Assembly (NCBI RefSeq): GCF_028583425.1 | Contig: NC_072795.1 | Coordinates: forward strand, 75,964,001-76,028,000 | Length of the DNA stretch: 64,000 bases | From: Eublepharis macularius | Lineage: Eukaryota > Chordata > Lepidosauria > Squamata > Eublepharidae | Direction: 5' to 3' | Translations under genes and position numbers: made by a program | The notes under the pieces: generated by a model | What the model saw: the letters and a program-made list of their open reading frames with translations, nothing else | Databases searched by the model: none | What the model was told of the DNA's origin: nothing | Shown: one piece after another, positions 35,401-50,400 of the stretch | Numbering within the stretch: position 1 is the stretch's first letter | How the letters are laid out: every line of letters begins with the position of its first letter

Positions 35401-38400
35401 CTAAAAGAAAAATATGAGTGAATTTTTAGTCAGCTTCCAGCAGCAATATTTGTTTCAAAAGTCATCCAGAGATCTGAACATTCAAAGTCAACTACCATGT
35501 TATTCTGGGCTGCTCTTTCCATTCACAAGTGCCATCCATTTTTTGAAAGCAGTTTAGTGGCTGTCAGATCTAGAGCACAGCAACTTTCATGACTGGTAAG
35601 GATTCTGTTATGGTCAGAGACCATACAAGTTGCTAACCTGATGCACGCATACAACTGTTACGAGTTGAAAAGTAGTCAAGCACTACTGCTACACGTTGCT
35701 AATGGTGTTAATGGGGAAAGCCAAATTAGGGAAAACTAAATGGGAAGATTCATGAATAAAAGCCATAATTTATGCAAGTGGCAATGCATATTACAAGCCT
35801 TACAAGCCTTACATATCATCTTACTTAACTACTAATGGTGACAATTACAGGATTTACAAAAAAGTATAACTGGAGATTGAACATATTCCAGCTGAAAAAT
35901 AAAAATTTTGTGGAAGAAACAAAAAAAGAAATGGAAGCATTTTTAAACAAAACATACAATCAGAAATCACCATAGCAACAATGTGGGACACAAGCAAGGC
36001 CTTCTTTAGAGGACTAGCAATTAGGTTTGCTGCCCAGCAAAGGAAAGAGAAAACACAGAGATTCCCAGAATTGACAAAGACTATAAAGAAAAATGAAGAA
36101 GAATTAAAGAGAAACCCTACAATACAAGATTTGGAAAAAAAATATTGCAGCACTAAATTAATGAATGCTTGATGGAAGAAATCGCAAAAAAGATTAAATT
36201 TGCAAAACAAATTTGTTGTGTGTCCAACAAAGTAACTTTTCCCCTTGGGGTTGAGGGTAACAGGAGGAGTCACCTAAGGCTCCCATGGCAGCTGGGCTGC
36301 AAGGTCCTCCCCGGCATGAAACAAGGGGATGGGTCATGGGGGTTGGGGAGGGGGATATGCGCCTGGAGGATTTGCATGCTCTGGAGTACTTCATGACATC
36401 ATTCCTGGTGCAATGCAGAAGCAACAAGTTGCGTGCAGGGCAGATTTGATAAAAATCGGTCCTAAACACTAGATTGGGAGCCAATTTCTATCAAACTGTC
36501 CCCATGCACAGCCCACTGCTTCTGTGCCACACTGGGAATGACATCATTCTCGGCACAATAAGGAAGTGCTCTGGAGCATGTAGGAGTGAGCTGCAGGGCT
36601 TCCAGGCACATTCCTGGACCTTTTCTCCCCTCTAGCCAGGTAAGAGGTAGCAAGGTGCAGACATTGGGAGAGGGAGGTCTTCCGCCCGCACTGGGGAAGT
36701 GGGATTCCTGCAGAATCCTAGTAAGGGGATAATGATCATGATACACATATGGATTACTACAGCAACAAAAAAAAATTCAGGCATGAGGCCGTGGAAATCA
36801 AGATTATTTATTTTATTATATTTATATCCCACCCTCCCTGCAATCAGGCTCAGGCTGGCTAATAATAAATTACAGGTTTAAACATCATAGAATTACAGAA
36901 GTCAAATCTAAATCTGATTTCCGAATGGTAGGCAACAATACAAAGACCGCTATAAAAACCTACAGGTCCAGCCATGATACAGTGCTCAGGAAACCGGGGG
37001 ACGGGGCACAGCAGTAAAAAAAAAAAAGGGGGGGGGAGATTGCCAGCCTTCAACCAAAGACCCAGTGGAACCTCTCTGTTTTACAGGCTCTGTGAAACTG
37101 CAACAGATCCCACAGGGCCCGGATCTCCAATGGGAGAAAGTTCCACCAGGCCAGGGCCAGAGCTGAAAAGGCCCTAGCCCTGGTCGAGGCCAGATGAACG
37201 TCCCTCACACCTGAGACCCCTAGTAATTACTTATCTGCTGAGCGCAAGGTCCTGTGGGGTACATAATGGGAGAGGCAGTCCCATAGGTACATCAGTCCCA
37301 GTCCATTAAGGGCTTTAAATACCAAAACCAACACCTTGAACCAGATTTGGAACTCAGCCAGGAGCCAGTGCAGCTGGCACAGCACTGGATGAATATGTGC
37401 CCTAAATGGAATCTCTGTAAGAAATCATGTTGCTGCATACTGGACCAGCTGTAACTTCTGGATCAAACCCAAGGGCAGCCCAGCGTAAAGTGAGTTACAG
37501 TAGTCCAGCCTGGAGGTGGCCTTGCATGGATCACTGAACCCAGGTCTTGGGACAAGAGATAATGTGCCGACTGCCTGACCTGCCAGAAATGAAAAAAGGC
37601 AGATCGAGCAACAGCCATGGCCTGTGCCTCCATAGAAAGTATGGCATCCAGGTACATGCCCAGTCTCTTCACCGTTGATAAAGGCCATAATTGCACTCTG
37701 TCAAGGGTTAGGAGCCAGATTTCCGGACCCATCATCCCATGGTCCAGATGCAGGATCTCCTCTTCAGAGGATTCAACTTCAGGCAGCTCTGCCTCAACTC
37801 ATGCCGAAACTCATCAAGCCCGCTGATAAGTACCCGTTTGTGCTGATTCATGTGGGAACAAACGACACGGCTGCAAATACTGTCGCAAGAATTAAAGAGG
37901 ATTATGAAGCTCTTGGAAGGCAGTTGAAGACATTGGGGGCTCAGGTGGTATTCTCTTCTATCCTTCCAGTCATAGGAAGAGGAACGCGCAGGGAGCAGAC
38001 CATACTTGAGGTGAATCGTTTGCTGAGATGGTGGTGCCAGCAGGAGCGCTTTGGGTTCTGGGACCATGGGATAGGTTTTCTTAGAGAAGGCCTTCTAGCA
38101 CATGATGGGCTTCACCTCTCAAGGGCAGGGAAGAAAACGTTTGGAACAAACCTGGAGAACTTCATCTGGAGAGCTTTAAACTGATGCCGCAAGGGGAAGG
38201 GGACGATCACCATGGTGATTTCAATGACGAAGTGAAAACAGTAGGGACCCACCTGGGTAGGACAGGTCAAACAAAGGTACAAGGCTACAAGTGTCTATAT
38301 ACAAATGCCCAAAGTATGGGTAATAAGAAAGAACAGCTTGAGCTTCTATTGCAAACAGAGGGCTACGATATAGTAGGAATTACTGAGACTTGGTGGGATG

Positions 38401-41400
38401 ATTCCCATGACTAGTGGATGGGTATGAGTTGTTCAAGAAAAAACGGAAGGGTAGAAGAGGAGGTGGAGTGGCGTTGTACGTGAGGAGAGGGCTTGATTGT
38501 CAAGAAGTTATGAAGAATGAGGTGGACAGCCCGGTGGAAAGCATATGGGGAGGAAGGACAAAGGGTATTATTGTTGGAGTCTGCTACAGACCACCTGACC
38601 AGCGAGAAGAAACGGATGCTGCCCTCTTTGAACAGATTGGTAGAGTATTCAGACATCAGAACCTTGTAATTATGGGTGACTAAAACTTCCCCGATGTGTG
38701 CTGGGAGACAGGCTCAGCAAAGCGTCATGAATCACACGATTTCCTGACTTGCCTGGCCGATAACTTCCTTTTTCAAAAGGTGGAGGAAGCTACAAGGGGC
38801 TCGGCCATACTAGACTTGATATTCACCAACAGGGAAGAATTGGTAGATGAGATGAAGGTGGTGAGGACCTTAGGAGGAAGTGACCATGTCCTCCTTGAAT
38901 TCCAGTGCTGTGAGGGGCCAAGGAAGTTCGTAGCCAGACTCGTAGGTTAGATTTTCATAGGGTCAACTTCGATGAACTCAGTGGCTTGATGAGAGTCATT
39001 CCGTGTGGGAGTGTGCTGGAAGGGAAAGGAGCGAGGGAAAGGACCTCAAGCCCTCACTATCCCAGCAAGACGGAAACATGGTAAGGGCTCCAAGAAACCG
39101 ATGTTGATATACAGAGAGCTCCAGAATAAGCTACGGGAGAAAAAGGAAATATTCAGGAAATGGAGAGAAGGACAGACCTCTAAAGAGGAGGATATGAGGG
39201 TTACTAGGTACTGCAGATCAGCTATCAGAGAAGCCAAAGCTCAGTACGAGCTGGGTCTGGCCAGGAGGGCTCACTACAAGAAAAACTTCTACAGATATGT
39301 GAGAAGCAAACGCAAGGTAAAAGAGGCAACTGGACCGCTGTTGGGAGTGGATGGAGAAACTCTGATGCAGGACAGAGAAAAAGCAGACAGGCTTAATGAC
39401 TTTTTTGCCTCTGTTTTCTCCCTGAAGAACTCAGGCACATCTACAGATAGTAGAAAATGTGGCAGGACACCTGAGTGGCTAATTGACATTGACAGAGAGG
39501 TTGTGGAGAGGCATCTGGCTGCACTGGATGAATACAAATCCCCTGGGCCGGATGAGGTGCACCCAAGAGTGCTGAAAGAACTTTCTAGAGAACTTGCAGA
39601 TCCCCTGTCCATCATCTTCAAGGCCTCCTGGAGGACTGGGGATGTGCCACAAGATTGGAGAAGAGCAAATGTTATCCCAATATTTAAGAAAGGGAAGAAG
39701 GATGACCCGAGAAACTACAGGACAGTCAGTTTGACTTCTGTTGCTGGGAAGATATTAGAACAGATTTTAAAGGGATCAATATGTAAGCATCTGAAGGACC
39801 GCTCAGTGAAGTCAGTATGGTTTTGTTCCTAACAGATCTTGCCAGACCAACCTGGTTTCCTTCTTTGATCGAGTGACCAGCTTACTGGATCGGGGGAACT
39901 CTGTTGACGTGATTTATCTGGATTTCAGTAAAGCTTTTGATAAGATCCCCCATGACATTCTGATGGGCAAACTGGAAGACTGTGGACTGGACTATAGGAC
40001 AGTTCGGTGGATAGGGAACTGGTTAGAGGACCGCACCCAAAGAGTGGTGGTCAACAGCGTTTCATCAGATTGGTGGGAGGTGTCCAGTGGAGTGCCGCAG
40101 GGCTTGGTTTTGGGCCCGGTACTTTTCAATATTTTTATCAATGATCTGGATGAAGGAGTAGAAGGGCTGCTCATTAAATTTGCTGATGATACCAAATTGG
40201 GAGGAGTAGCAAACACCCAAGAAGATAGAATTAAAATTCAACAAGACCTGAATACTCTGGAGAAGTGGGCAGCTGTGAACAGGATGCAATTCAACAAAAA
40301 AGGCAAAAAAGGCTAATTCAATCTTGGGTTGTATCAAAGGGGCCATAGCGTCGAAATCGCAGGTCATAGCCCCTCTCTATACTGCCTTGGTCAGGCCGCA
40401 CCTGGAGTATTATGTGCAGTTCTGGAGGCTTCACTTCAAAAACGATGTGGACAAAATCGAGAGGGTGCAGAGGAGAGCGACAAGGAGGATCATCAGGGGT
40501 CTGGAGACTGAGCCCTACGAGGAAAGGCTGAGAGCCTTGGGAATGTTTAGTTTGGAGGAGGTTGAGGGGGGACATGATTGCTCTCTTTAAATATTTGAAA
40601 GGCTGTCATTTGGAGGAGGTGAGTTCTCCCTCGCTGGCAGTTTTCAAGAAGAGGCTGGATGAATACTTGTCAGAGATGCTTTAGGCTGATCCTACACTGG
40701 GCAGGGGGTTGGACTAGATGGTCTGTATGGCCCCTTCCAACTCTATGATTCTATGAACTATACCGCCACAACATCTAGACCCTTGGCTAAGGCATCTGGT
40801 GCAATGTCCAGCTGCTCATCCATCAACAGACAGAGCAGGACGTCATACTAGTGGCAACCCAGGCCAAACCTACAAATCACCTGGGCAAGAGGACACATGT
40901 AGATAATTAAAAAAAATTGGAGAAAGAATCACCCCAAGGGATGCCGCATACCAAGAATCGAATGTGGACATCTGTTCCCCTAGTGTCACCCTCTATCCCC
41001 AACCATGGAGAAAGGAGTTCAGCCATTTCAGGGCTGTCCCACATATCCCCACAGTGGCAAGGTGGTGGATCAAAAGATCAAAATCGATGGTGTCGAATGT
41101 AGCTGTAAGATCAAGAAGTAACAGCAGCGCCAACCTGCCTCGATCCATCAGAATGTCATGGGGGATCATATCAAAAGCAACAGAAGTCAAACTGACTGTC
41201 CTGTAGTTTCTCGGGTCATTGTAAATCATCAGTGAGGGTGACCAGTGCTGTCTCAGTGCCATGGCTAGGCTGGAAGCTGGTATGGATCCAGGATAGAGGA
41301 ATCCTCTAAGAATACCTTGAGTTGTTCTGCCACTGCCTTGTCAGTTACCTTACCCAGAAACAGAAGATTCGAAACTTGGCGGTAATTGGCTGGAGCAATA

Positions 41401-44400
41401 TGATCTGGTGATAGTTTCCTTAATAAGGGCCACATCACCACCTCCTTCAGTGAATTCAGGAAAACCTCAGCGTTCAAATTCAGATTGATGATGTCAGCTA
41501 AAGGGGTCCAGATTCTGGCACTGCCAGTGGGCACAAAGTGGGTGTCATAATATCGCTAAATTAACATTTTTCTTCGTTTCTTGCGAGAGGGATGTCAGCG
41601 ACCAAATCACTCTAGACAACTGTGGCAGGAGAGACCTAACGGATGCAATGGAAGCCAAGTAGAATTCCCTCTTTGCAGCTTTTACCACCATCTCATATGC
41701 TTTCATAAACATCATATAACATGTTCTTGCCACATCATCATAGATTTGCCACCACACTCGCTGTAGCTGTCTCAGTTGCTCGGTATACCAGAGAGATACT
41801 TTGGCCTGGGAGAGGAAAGGGCGACAGGGAGAAATTACGTCAATGGCTTCAGAGAGATGGGTAGTTCAGTCCTCTACCAGCTCATCCAATGAACCACCAG
41901 GGGGTGTCAAATCCTGCAGGGCGTTCTGAAATCCAATTGGATCAATTAGGCTCCATGGGTGAGCTTAAAATCAGCTTGTCACTCAAGCGGAGGGGGGGCG
42001 GAGATCAAGGTACCCAGATGAGCATTCAGGACGAAGTGGTCTGACCATGGCACTGCTTCAGGTACATCCAGATCCACATGTATCCCCACCTCAAAGATCA
42101 AAGATTGTTATTAGGTAATATGCCGAACCCATGACCGTCTTTGACCAGATATAAAATCTCAACATACAATTAAGAAAATGAAAGGCGAAGTAATTCAGTT
42201 CTGCTAGACCATTTATTTTTATTTCCTTATTTCAAATATTTTTATTCTGGGTTTTTTTCTTAGTAAGTATTCAATAGTTAGTTTTCAAAAGAAATAAAGG
42301 AAACATAACATTTAAAACCTTTCCCCAAACCATAAAAATAAGCATCCAAAATAAAATACAAACAATGAAAAACAGGCAAACAAGAAATCATGGTGACAAT
42401 GTTGGGATAAGGCAAAGATAGGTTCAGACTGACCATAGATTCCAAAAACTCCTCCAAAACTAAGAATCTTGGAGATTTTTTACTTTTCCTTGTTGCATGT
42501 TTTTTTAAACTGTCTCTGTGATAAGGGTTCATTCTACTAAACACATTAAGAGGTGGAGTGAGACATCTAGCATAGTTAACCACATAGTAAACGAAAACAT
42601 TCATTAACCACAATGCTTTCTTTCATACAATATAACTTAGATAACATGGACTAACTATTTAATCTTATATTGGTGCAGCCATTTTTCTTTGACAAAGTTT
42701 AAACCTATGCTTTTAAATTAACCTTCTCAAGGACTAAGTCACTATAAAATAAAAAAAGTCCTTACCCCCATGTCCTTGAAGACTTTCACTGCATTCTTAG
42801 CAAGGCAGTAAGTGGCACTCTCAGCTGTAAACGCATATGGAAAGTGAAGAAAGGAACACGGTTCAAGTCAAATACAGAAAATGATATCAACATTTAAGCA
42901 AAGGTAATGCTTTCTACACAATGAGGATGTCTGACATACCATATACTGCAACATTTTTTTCAGTCCTGGTTATTAAGTATTTGTGTAATTTTTGCAGATA
43001 TTCTGATTCCCTGACAGGACCACTGAAATTATGGATAAAGATGGCTGCAGAACTATATGCTTCCAATAAGGGCCCCAGTAGCTTCTGCAGGAAGGTTATA
43101 TACTGCTGGTGTTCCTGTGATTGGCTCACCTATGTGAAATCAGTAGAGAAATCAAACACAGCTGTTAATCATTTACAACAGAAGACCAAGCATGATATAT
43201 TGCTACAGCAAAGACACATACAGATCTGAACTTTTGTTCATTTTTTTACATATCTTGTATGAAGGGAAAAAAACAGGGTGGAGAAGCAACGAGGACAAAA
43301 ATAGTTGTTCATAATGCCACAGAAGCCAGAAAGGCAACATGCTATAAGAACATTGGATAGGATCTCAGGCAATCACTGTTTGTGAGAAAAACTGGCCAGA
43401 CAATAAGAGATTCTGAAATAGGTTCTCCTATACAGTCTGAATTTGCTTACCATGGGACAGAGTTGGCAGAAACAGACAATTATGCACAGCACAGACTGGT
43501 TAGCAAGACAGGAAGAATCTTCACATGCTTCCAAAGCTGGGCAAAGCAGGTGTTAGCTTAGAAAAGTAGGTATTCCCTACTCCTTACTCACATTGCTGCA
43601 GTGACAGCCTGAACCACATACTGCAGAACAGATCCCCCTGCCAGTCTTCTTATAAGTCAGTGAGATTGCATTATGAGCAACAGGTGATGTTGGGCCTGGA
43701 AAACCAGAACCACTACCACCCCAGCTCACCCTGCAGCTACCTTCTAGGCACCAGTGCCCTTAGATATTAGCAAGAAAACAGCTGCAGAGGAAGATACACA
43801 TCTCCGTTATTTCACAGCTCTGCTCAATATACGTAACACAGTCAAAAGATCTCATATCAGTAAAAAAGTTCACATTAATCAACGAACGTAGATGTGTATG
43901 TGATTAATATAAAAAAACCAATTAGAAATTACTCACAGACTTTATCAAGAGAAGTATCTATATAAATAGGTTAAGAAATAAAAGTAAATTGAATGCTTGC
44001 ACAAATGTGAGCTATCTAGATGGGCCCAACTGCTCATGGTGGACATAAAACACTTCATTATAACACGCAAACTTAAAACCATTTCCTAAGAATCACATAC
44101 ACCTTTTGAGTCTGAACTTCATGCTATCTTCCAGCCATTCCCTTGAGTACAGCTATAAATATGAAAAAGTTCAGAGCCAGAGCTCCTCCTACAATACCTT
44201 CAAGTAACAATCCCGCTGCTCTTCACCAAAGTCACTGTCTTCATCTTCCTCATCACTCCTCCAAGATAATGGTTCTGGAAGTTTCTTTTCCCAGTTCTGC
44301 TCTGCAAGGGTAGAACTAATATCTTCTTGTTCATCCTGCTTAAGGAAGAAATACAAAGCAGTTAGGACTAGGCAGCCACTAGCACTACTGCATTCCTCAT

Positions 44401-47400
44401 TTTTCTCATTTTGTACCATAATTAGTACACACCTGCAAAGCTTCATGATCAAGCAGCTCTTACCAATAGAGGTGTCCCCTCAAGCTAGTTACTTTGGAAA
44501 CTGACTCATGTCTGTGATCACTGAACTTTGCTAATAATTAAAACAAAATCTGAACATGTACCAACATGTACATTTGATAAATGTACCAAATTAATCTGGT
44601 AAATTGAATGTTATTATTATTACATTTATCTTTGGAGAAGAGATTGCAAGATTAATATAAGTAATTTACTTCTACTTATACCATGATGATAGAACAAATC
44701 TGGTGTAGCAGTTAAAGTGCTGGAACAGGATAACCCAGCCAGGGAAAGGAAGGGGGTTTAAGTAGTAATGACCTAACGGTGTTCAACCAAACTAATTAAG
44801 CTCAGTGCAGTATGCCCTTTGCTGCATCATCTTTGGACCCAAGGTTCCTTTACTTTTTATCTAACAAAATACTGAGCATACCTTTGACCCCAAGGCAGCC
44901 ATTGCAATCAATGCTTTGGGCCCTGAAGCAAAGCATCAATGGGCATGGTGGGAAATGCATGTGTCACTTCTGACTTACAGCAACCCTATCAATTAATGGC
45001 CTCCATTAATGGGATTTTCTGCATGGTTTTTGTTATGTGGGAGGAGCGACCCATTCCCCTCAGTTTTCCTAAGTCGCTATGATCTCATACTGGACCTTGC
45101 CAGAGAGTTCAGTCAGGCGAGAAGGAAGGATGTGTGCCTGCACAGGAAAATTCAATGAACAATAGTTACAGGTATGTACAACCCTGTTTTCATCTTTGTT
45201 CTTCTGTGCACGTTCACACTGGGAGATTACTAAGCTACACACTCACAAGGAGGTTGGGGTGAATCTCTCCAAGTCATAATTCACTAATATTAAAACTCAA
45301 TCATAATACCTAATAAACTTTGCATTTAAAAAGTTTGCAAATGTACAGAAAAATGGGAGAAATGGCAACATAAAAACTTGCAATGATTTAAAATGGCATG
45401 GTGCTCTCTCCCTTTTTTCTTTTTTAAACAGACTGCAATACTGCTCTAGCTATCACTACGTCGTATGTTACATGAACGTCTACAGTTTAATGTTAAACAA
45501 AGGCGTCTGACAACCAGCTAGCTAGCTAGCTTTCTTGCTTTCTGGAGTGTAAAACTATCACATACTATGTGAAACTGATGTCTAAGGTCATAGATCCAGA
45601 GGATCTATGTTAGCAGAGTCACCAACACAGGTACCAGACCCTGCAACAGACCCAGATGCCAACTATGACCTCATATCTACCCAGGAAATACGATTACAGG
45701 ACCCAATGGCGTCAACTACGCTACCTCTGGCTCTTACAGCTGCTCATCCTCCAATGTGATATATGCCCTCATGGGCATATATCTGGTAGAGATCTGGTAA
45801 GGCGAACCCTCAGATGAAGGGGGCCTGAGCAATACGTTGATATTCCAAATAGACACCACATACCTATTAATAATTTGGGTTGAACGCCCACTTGCCCTTG
45901 ATTGGGCTCAAAAAACGCACAAGCAGATGCAGAGCTGCACTAAAACCTCTTTTGGTGTAGTTAAAACAAAAATGACAAAGTCCTTTTGAACTATAATGAA
46001 TGCAATGTCTCCTGTGTCCTGTATCGCAGGTTTCAGAAAATACAGGCAGTGTGATATCATGAGACAAGTCAACTTTGATAGAAAATGGAAGCCTGGACAG
46101 AGGACAGCCCATGTTCCTGAAATTTGGGGGGGGGGGGGGGTTAAGGGTGGTTCAGCCCTGAGCCCTGAAAAGTCACCTGCTCTCCTATCCATAGTAACAC
46201 AATGAAGAAGCTCCCTCTCAAAGACACTGGCTCCAACGTGCCAGTGACTAGGTGCTCAGAGGATGCTAACATAAGGTGCAAGAGCACCAAGGACAGGGAC
46301 CAATGAGTGACCTTGGAAGATAAAGATTAAGCATCTCTTTGAGGGACTGGCAGGACTAGGACACAAGGACACAGACTTGCCTTTAATCTGAACACGAAAG
46401 GAGTCTAAGGTTGGTAGGTGAACCAGAAGAGCAGTGGTAGTGAAAAACCTCTGAGTTCAGGGTATATAGATACACAATATAAAGAGTAAAAGACAACTCT
46501 CATCCATAACACTCTTACTTTGCATCTACCATGAAAGAAAAGTTTCCACTGGAGTCATAAAACATCCAAGTGGAGGGTTTCCCAATGTTCAGTAAAAATT
46601 GTTTCACTTGTATGGAGATTACCACAGAATGGGTTAAGTGTATCATGCTGACAAACACATGAAACTCAAATCATGAGAAAACAGCATTCCCAGTTGAATC
46701 ATGCCTGGTATCAGAGGAAGTGGCATGTACTTCTGTTTGAACTGAGCAAGTAACTTAAGAATCTAATTTGCCTGGGCCAAAAAGGGAGTACAATTCAAAA
46801 TGTCCCTTCTAATAAGAAAACGAGTTTAAATACTAAGGAAAAAATTGGTGGAATGCATAGAATAGGCAACCTGTTCATACATGTTGAAAAATGCCTCCAT
46901 AGAGAGGGATATGTCCCCTGTTCTAGAACAAAAACTCTCCTGCTTTGGCATTAACCATAGTTGTGAACATGTTCACATCTGCAACTACCTACTGCAGGAA
47001 TATTGGATGCTGGCTGATAACATTTACAACCGATTAATGAGTGGAACTCAAGACAGCACTCAATACTTTTGGTCTAGTGTTATCTGGGCCTGGGATGTCG
47101 ACATTGTGCATGGAAATTCCATCAGGAATTCCCCAACTGCAGAAGGCCATAGTCTCTGCCCCAGGGTTAATGATGCTGTGCATTTCCACCTGTTGCGGTA
47201 ACAAATTGCTATGATGCTGCCCACTTGGGCTCAAATATCTTTGTTCCAACACATAGCTGTGAAGAAACAAGAGCACAACTTAACTGAATTCCAGTACATA
47301 AATGTGTAATGCCCTTCACTGTCAGACCATTCATTCCTATATAAAATATCATCATAATCTGCACTCCAACTCTACAATGAAGCATCTGTTGTCGGAATAA

Positions 47401-50400
47401 CTTGATGCTGTCTAGTACCAATGGGTACACCCATGAACAAATAAGAGGACTGATCATCACACTTTAAAGGAGCTGAGAATATGTATCAGGATGGACAAAT
47501 TCTATGAATAGAGAAATGTGAGGAATGATCTGAAAATTTCTCAGAAACCACTTTTGCAAATTTACTTATTTAACATGGTAAGGGTATCATCGACACGTTA
47601 GTCATCATTAATCTTGGCAATCTCTGTCTGTTCCAGATGATTTGGAGTCACTTGTCTGAGTCCTGCCCAGGGGCAGGCTGACCCTGGTATTCATGGAGTT
47701 CAATGCTGTGCCACTGTGGATGAAACTCTGGGTAGGCTCCAGTTGAGATCTTTCTCCAAAATCACCAAATCTCGTTCTTAGTATACCTGTCAGATACACC
47801 CCAGTATATCTGCCATGATTTGCTTAGGTATAATATTCTGAACCTCTGATAATGTACAAAGGAGACACAGTTGTTGCTTAGCTGTTAGCTGCTTATCTTG
47901 CAGGTGTTTTGGTTTCTACTTCCTGGCCGGCCTGAGAACGTGGGCTTGGAGTTCCAGCCAGAGCCGCCTCATCCTTCCTGAGAACTGGGAAGAGCTCATC
48001 TCTCCTTTCTCCCCCTCCTCTCTCAGCTCCTGAGCACTTCAAGCTAAAACCCTAACGATCTCTCTTTCCCAGGGGTGGGAACGTCCCCCTATAATTAACA
48101 TTGCTTGCCCACCTTGCATCACTTCTGCCAACGCTTCTGTCTGAACATCTTGATACTGGTATATCTCATCAATAAAGTATCTTTAACTCATACCCTGAGG
48201 TGATGCAGTGAAGTGCTTGGGGATCTACCTGACCTGATATTACCATAAATATCTCAATATCAGTCATCAATTAACTCCAAAAACAGTCCAGCAATGAGCC
48301 AATTGTTCAGGTATGATAAAAAAGAGCAAACTAGGATTGTGAGATGGGTTAAGGTGGCGCTTTGCAGTTGGTGCACACTCTAGAAGTTGTTAAGAAAAAC
48401 AAAAAGGAAAGAACTGCGTACATGTCTCAGTATTTGAATCACAGCTAACCTCTGCAAACATCGCTGATAGAGATATCGGAATGTGACCATTCTATCATTG
48501 ACATCTTAAGTAGCACAAGCTGTCTGAGATCAAGTATAGGTCAAACCTACAATTTTTTTCTCATGTACTAAGAAAAATCTGGGGAAGAAGCCATAATTGG
48601 AGTTCCCTGAATGGCCCCTTTGCCTTGAGGAACCAGCTTTCTTCCTCTAATCCTAATGAGGAATTATTTGCAGCTGCCGCAGGTAATACACATAGAGGCA
48701 ATTCTTTGAACTCTAAGCCATGGCCATTGTCTATTATGACTAAGATCCGAAAGACAAATGTCACTGATTACTTTCCAGGAAGTAGGTTGTCAAATCATTT
48801 ATAAGAATCCTAGGGTCCTTGTGATGTTGTTAGTGCTACAATGATTTTAGGGCTATATAGAGCCCTTCTTCCCACCTGAGGTAAAGGTGGTGAACTGCAA
48901 CACAGATTAGTTGTGTTAGTGATCCCAAGATAGTTCTTTTCTACTGAGAGATCCTCTCATCTATGTGAGAAAAGAAAGGATGCACCCACAGACACAGTCA
49001 CCTATTCCAAACTTAGTCTGCGGGGGTCTGGGAATCTAAGTCAGGGATAACGCCGGCATCTACAGAGTTTCTACCTGCATTCATGTGCTGCATAGATATA
49101 GATATAGATATAGATTATAGTTTCCATTAGTAACAGGGTGACCATAGAATTTCACACTGGGAGGTCAGCGCCATAAGATGACAGCTTCTCCCTAAGATAT
49201 GGAAGGTAGCCATCTATAATGATTTAATATTTAGCAATGTGCAGATATAGTACCAGACAGTAAATTTGATACAGTACATCTGTAACCTGTGCAGACGGTG
49301 CTGGGTGTTCCACTTAGCCATTTAGATGTCACTGGTAATTCAGCAAGTTTCTGAGGCTAGGAAGGCTATGACAGAAATTGAATCCAAGTAGAGGCTTGTT
49401 ACTCATCCTTGGATCCAACGTGTCTTAGATGTATTGAATACTTGCACTGAGAAGATTCAAATATCCCCTCAAAAAGGAAACTGAGTTTTGTTCATATTGC
49501 TGTCAGGTGACGGACCCATCTTGGATCCAACCACAGCAGCATGCTATGGGACCTAAGAGGGTTTTTGGTAGTTTGTTTGTTTGCATTAGCTGGGGAATTG
49601 AACACGGGTCACCTGCTTGGAAGATAGCTATGCTCATCACTGTATCATCAATGCCTTACTTGAAAGAGAAGGCATCGTGTCAGTTCCAATCATGGATGTG
49701 GATCCGACAGATGGTGACTCTGATCTCTTGGATACAATGTAAGAAGTTCTCAGATCCAATAGTGGATATGGGGAATCCTTGAGGGCCATGCATCAGATTC
49801 CAGTCCTGATCTCTGTTTGCAGCTCTCCCTGTTGGGTTGACTAAAGAGAACCCCCTCGACAGGGCAAGAGTGTCTGTTTTCAGTTCTGAAGGAGTCTTGG
49901 TTCCGAGGAAGGTCTCTGGTCCGAAGAAGGTCTTGGTTCCGAGGAAGGTCTCGGATCTGAAGAAGGTTTCAGAATTTGGAACTTTTGGCCGATCGGATCC
50001 AACCTCACTGATCCAGCCCAAGATGGAAGCTCCTTCACGGCAGATGACTTAACTACCGGAGTACTGGAGTTTGGTGGACGCCCTTTAGCAGCAGGCAACT
50101 GCCTGAGGTCATAGCTCATTGAACACACTCCATAGCAGCAATGACGTAGCTGCCAGAGGAACAAAGCCTGTCAGAATTATTCCTCAGTGTAGACCATCTT
50201 AGTACCATATCCAGTGTATCTCCTGAAACAACACTCTCTGAAGTAATCTGAGAGGCAACAGTTATGACAGGCGAAGTTAAACTAGCCAGTTCAAAACGTC
50301 CTCAAAACACACAAGATGTAAGGAGGAGTGAAGATATTTTAAAATGTATTAACTTTATCTTCAAATAAAACGTTTGATGTTAAAAATTAACGAAGCTCAC

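Larger units (their letters stand above)
37800..40756 (+). mobile_element. CR1 LINE nested in an L2 copy
   Basis: Spans the end of ORF1 and all ORF2 regions in order. It ends with the CR1-typical ATTCTATGA repeat at 40745-40756. L2 sequence flanks both sides in the opposite orientation. The 5' end is truncated. Confidence 0.88.

Noticed and set aside
37675..37800. An N-terminal extension of the CR1 ORF1 frame
   Set aside because: These codons come from reading antisense through the flanking L2. The CR1 part starts at about 37800.
45525..45545. AGCT tandem run as a functional palindrome
   Set aside because: A short simple-sequence repeat inside the older DIRS element, with no further structure.
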